A stretch of DNA of 64,000 nucleotides, taken from contig NZ_JAKGAQ010000002.1 of the NCBI RefSeq assembly GCF_021532615.1, forward strand, positions 472,501 to 536,500, given 5' to 3'. A model generated the notes under the pieces. It was not told the DNA's origin. It ran no database searches and saw only the letters and a list, made by a program, of their open reading frames with translations. Below are positions 62,776 through 64,000 of the stretch, one piece after another. A program made the position numbers and the translations under genes. Every line of letters starts with the position of its first letter. The first letter of the stretch is position 1. This DNA is from Octadecabacter dasysiphoniae (GTDB lineage Bacteria; Pseudomonadota; Alphaproteobacteria; Rhodobacterales; Rhodobacteraceae).

Positions 62776-64000
62776 ATGCGCGATTTTCAAAAACCCGGTC
62801 GGTCAGCGGTCATCGCCCAAAACGGTATTTGTGCAACGTCCCATCCCTTGGCCGCCAAAGTGGCCGTGCAAATCCTTGAGGCAGGCGGAAATGCCATGGA
62901 CGCCGCAATCGCCGGTGCTGTGTTGCTTGGAATATGCGAACCCCAGTCCACCGGCATTGGCGGCGATGCGTTCTGCCTGTTCAACCTTCCCGGCAGCGAT
63001 GATGTCCACGCGATGAATGCATCCGGTCGCGCACCCGCCGCACTGGACGCCGCCAAACTGCGCGCAGACGGTATGGATGTCCTGCCGCTGACATCCGTTC
63101 ACGCGATCAGCCTGCCCGGCGCGATGGATGGTTTCATCCAGCTGTCCAAAGACCACGGCAAAATCGGCCTCGCCGCGACCCTCGCGCCCGCGATCCATTA
63201 CGCAGATGCAGGCATGCCCATAGCCCCGAAAGTCGCGTTTGATTATGTCCAATCGGGCAGCACCCTGCACGGCGCAGGCCGCACGCATTACACGCTGCAA
63301 GACCAGTCCTTGAAAGTCGGGCAGATGTTCCGCGCCCCCGGTCAGGCAGACGCACTGCGCCGTGTCGCAATGGATGGCCGCGCCGGTTTCTACGAAGGCG
63401 AAGTCGCCGAGGACATGGTCAAATCCCTGAACGCAGCAGGCGGCACCCACACGCTGGATGATTTCGCCAACGTGCGCGCCGATTACACCGCCCCCGTGTC
63501 AGGCACCTACAAAGACATCGAACTGGTCGAACATCCGCCCAATGGTCAGGGCGCCACCGCGATCCTGATGCTCAATATCCTCAAACACTTCGACATCGCA
63601 GGGCTGGACCCAATGGGCACCAAACGCGCCCATCTTGAGGCCGAGGCCGCAAAGCTCGCCTATGACACGCGCAACCGCGTCATCGCCGACCCCGATCACA
63701 CCGCGCGGCTGGACCACATGCTAAGCGCGGACACGGCCGCAAAACTGGCCAACATGATCGATCCCGCATCCGCCATCCCGCCGTCCCTGCCCGGCGCCGA
63801 AGCCGTGCACAAAGACACCGTCTATATCACTGTGGTCGACAAAGACCGCATGTGTGTGTCGATGATCTATTCGATCTTCCACAGCTTCGGATCCGGCCTC
63901 GCGTCCGACAAATTCGGTATCCTGTTCCAGAACCGCGCTGCGGGCTTTACGCTGGAACAGGGTCACCCAAACGAGGCTGGCGGCAACAAACGCCCCATGC
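62776..64000 (+). CDS. ggt: Gamma-glutamyltransferase family protein (3' end cut by window edge)
   Basis: The first 408 residues are present; ATG 62776 follows GAAGGAG. No signal peptide is apparent, so probably cytosolic. N-terminal GGT features: ATSHPLAAKVAVQILEAGGNAMDAAIAGAVLLGICEP, GGDAFCLF, and the large-subunit body to about 345. The autocleavage site is expected before the Thr of HKDTVYITVVDKD, which aligns with the nucleophile Thr391 of the E. coli enzyme, followed by SFGSGL. The family splits glutathione or other gamma-glutamyl compounds. The rest of the small subunit lies beyond 64000. Confidence 0.9.
   Translation, partial: MRDFQKPGRSAVIAQNGICATSHPLAAKVAVQILEAGGNAMDAAIAGAVLLGICEPQSTGIGGDAFCLFNLPGSDDVHAMNASGRAPAALDAAKLRADGMDVLPLTSVHAISLPGAMDGFIQLSKDHGKIGLAATLAPAIHYADAGMPIAPKVAFDYVQSGSTLHGAGRTHYTLQDQSLKVGQMFRAPGQADALRRVAMDGRAGFYEGEVAEDMVKSLNAAGGTHTLDDFANVRADYTAPVSGTYKDIELVEHPPNGQGATAILMLNILKHFDIAGLDPMGTKRAHLEAEAAKLAYDTRNRVIADPDHTARLDHMLSADTAAKLANMIDPASAIPPSLPGAEAVHKDTVYITVVDKDRMCVSMIYSIFHSFGSGLASDKFGILFQNRAAGFTLEQGHPNEAGGNKRPM

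Noticed and set aside
1..64000. Mobile elements, prophage, toxin-antitoxin or defence islands
   Set aside because: No transposase, integrase, phage structural gene, restriction, Cas, Abi or toxin signature was seen on either strand, and composition looks even apart from local AT-rich words near the left end.

Overview
The window is about 64 kb of GC-rich chromosomal DNA from an alphaproteobacterium, most likely a Roseobacter-clade Rhodobacterales (Loktanella/Yoonia/Octadecabacter-like; the genus is an inference). The pointers are an RpoE-ChrR singlet-oxygen regulator pair with its usual gene cluster, a Pol IV with an N-terminal zinc ribbon, lipoproteins of Rhodobacterales type, DUF1674/SDHAF4 and DUF3775 proteins, two RTX-type calcium-binding proteins and a glycine-betaine-type demethylation module. 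I see no prophage, integrase, transposase, CRISPR array or rRNA. It reads as core chromosome with accessory genes dispersed between conserved blocks.

Layout. 1-6.7 kb: periplasmic methionine-sulfoxide repair (msrP, a MerF-like small membrane gene, msrQ), a membrane-anchored glutamate-synthase-like FMN protein, a secreted RTX protein, a fasciclin protein and an SDR. 6.5-14.4 kb: clpB with a sigma-32-type promoter and a 54-residue membrane protein behind it, pyrF, two tandem small paralogous proteins, NfeD/SPFH membrane pair, dinB, N-formylglutamate amidohydrolase. 14.6-20.6 kb: tRNA-Val, rpmJ, an SDR gene remnant, a PPC-repeat exported protein, a caspase-like/peptidoglycan-binding protein whose expected catalytic Cys is missing, a duplicated-domain protein, a lysine-forming saccharopine-dehydrogenase-like enzyme and DUF3775. 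20.6-26.7 kb: five-gene operon (FAD oxidoreductase, DUF1365, MFS, DUF3833, SDR) divergent from rpoE-chrR. 26.8-38 kb: a long leftward run: rsmB, heparinase II/III-like, purH, lspA, DUF3035 lipoprotein, an M16 peptidase pair, mutL and two lipoproteins. 38-48.9 kb: dapB, then the classical rbfA-truB-rpsO-pnp ribosome/RNA series interrupted by accessory genes. 49-54.4 kb: L,D-transpeptidase, 1-Cys peroxiredoxin, aldehyde dehydrogenase, a kinase-like fusion, RluA and RarD. 54.4-62 kb: leftward operon led by an XRE-cupin regulator, with LysE exporter, GFA protein, two dimethylglycine/sarcosine dehydrogenase-like FAD-GcvT proteins and a homocysteine S-methyltransferase. The end holds a free methionine-R-sulfoxide reductase and the 5' part of a gamma-glutamyltransferase gene.

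How the genes work together. Three themes recur. (1) Oxidative damage control: MsrPQ, fRMsr, 1-Cys peroxiredoxin, ClpB, and RpoE-ChrR with its cluster. (2) Methylated osmolyte use: the homocysteine methyltransferase and two FAD-GcvT enzymes could take betaine through dimethylglycine and sarcosine to glycine. (3) Translation and RNA decay: rbfA, truB, rpsO, pnp, rsmB, rluA-like, tRNA-Val, rpmJ, with structured leaders before rpsO and pnp. The most notable points for follow-up are the MerF-like gene inside the msrPQ locus with an in-frame 18-bp duplication, the tandem small paralogs behind pyrF with a two-hairpin leader, the pseudo-caspase, the kinase/AMP-binding-C-like fusion, the betaine module, and the fact that half of the convergent gene pairs share exactly four nucleotides of interlocked stop codons.
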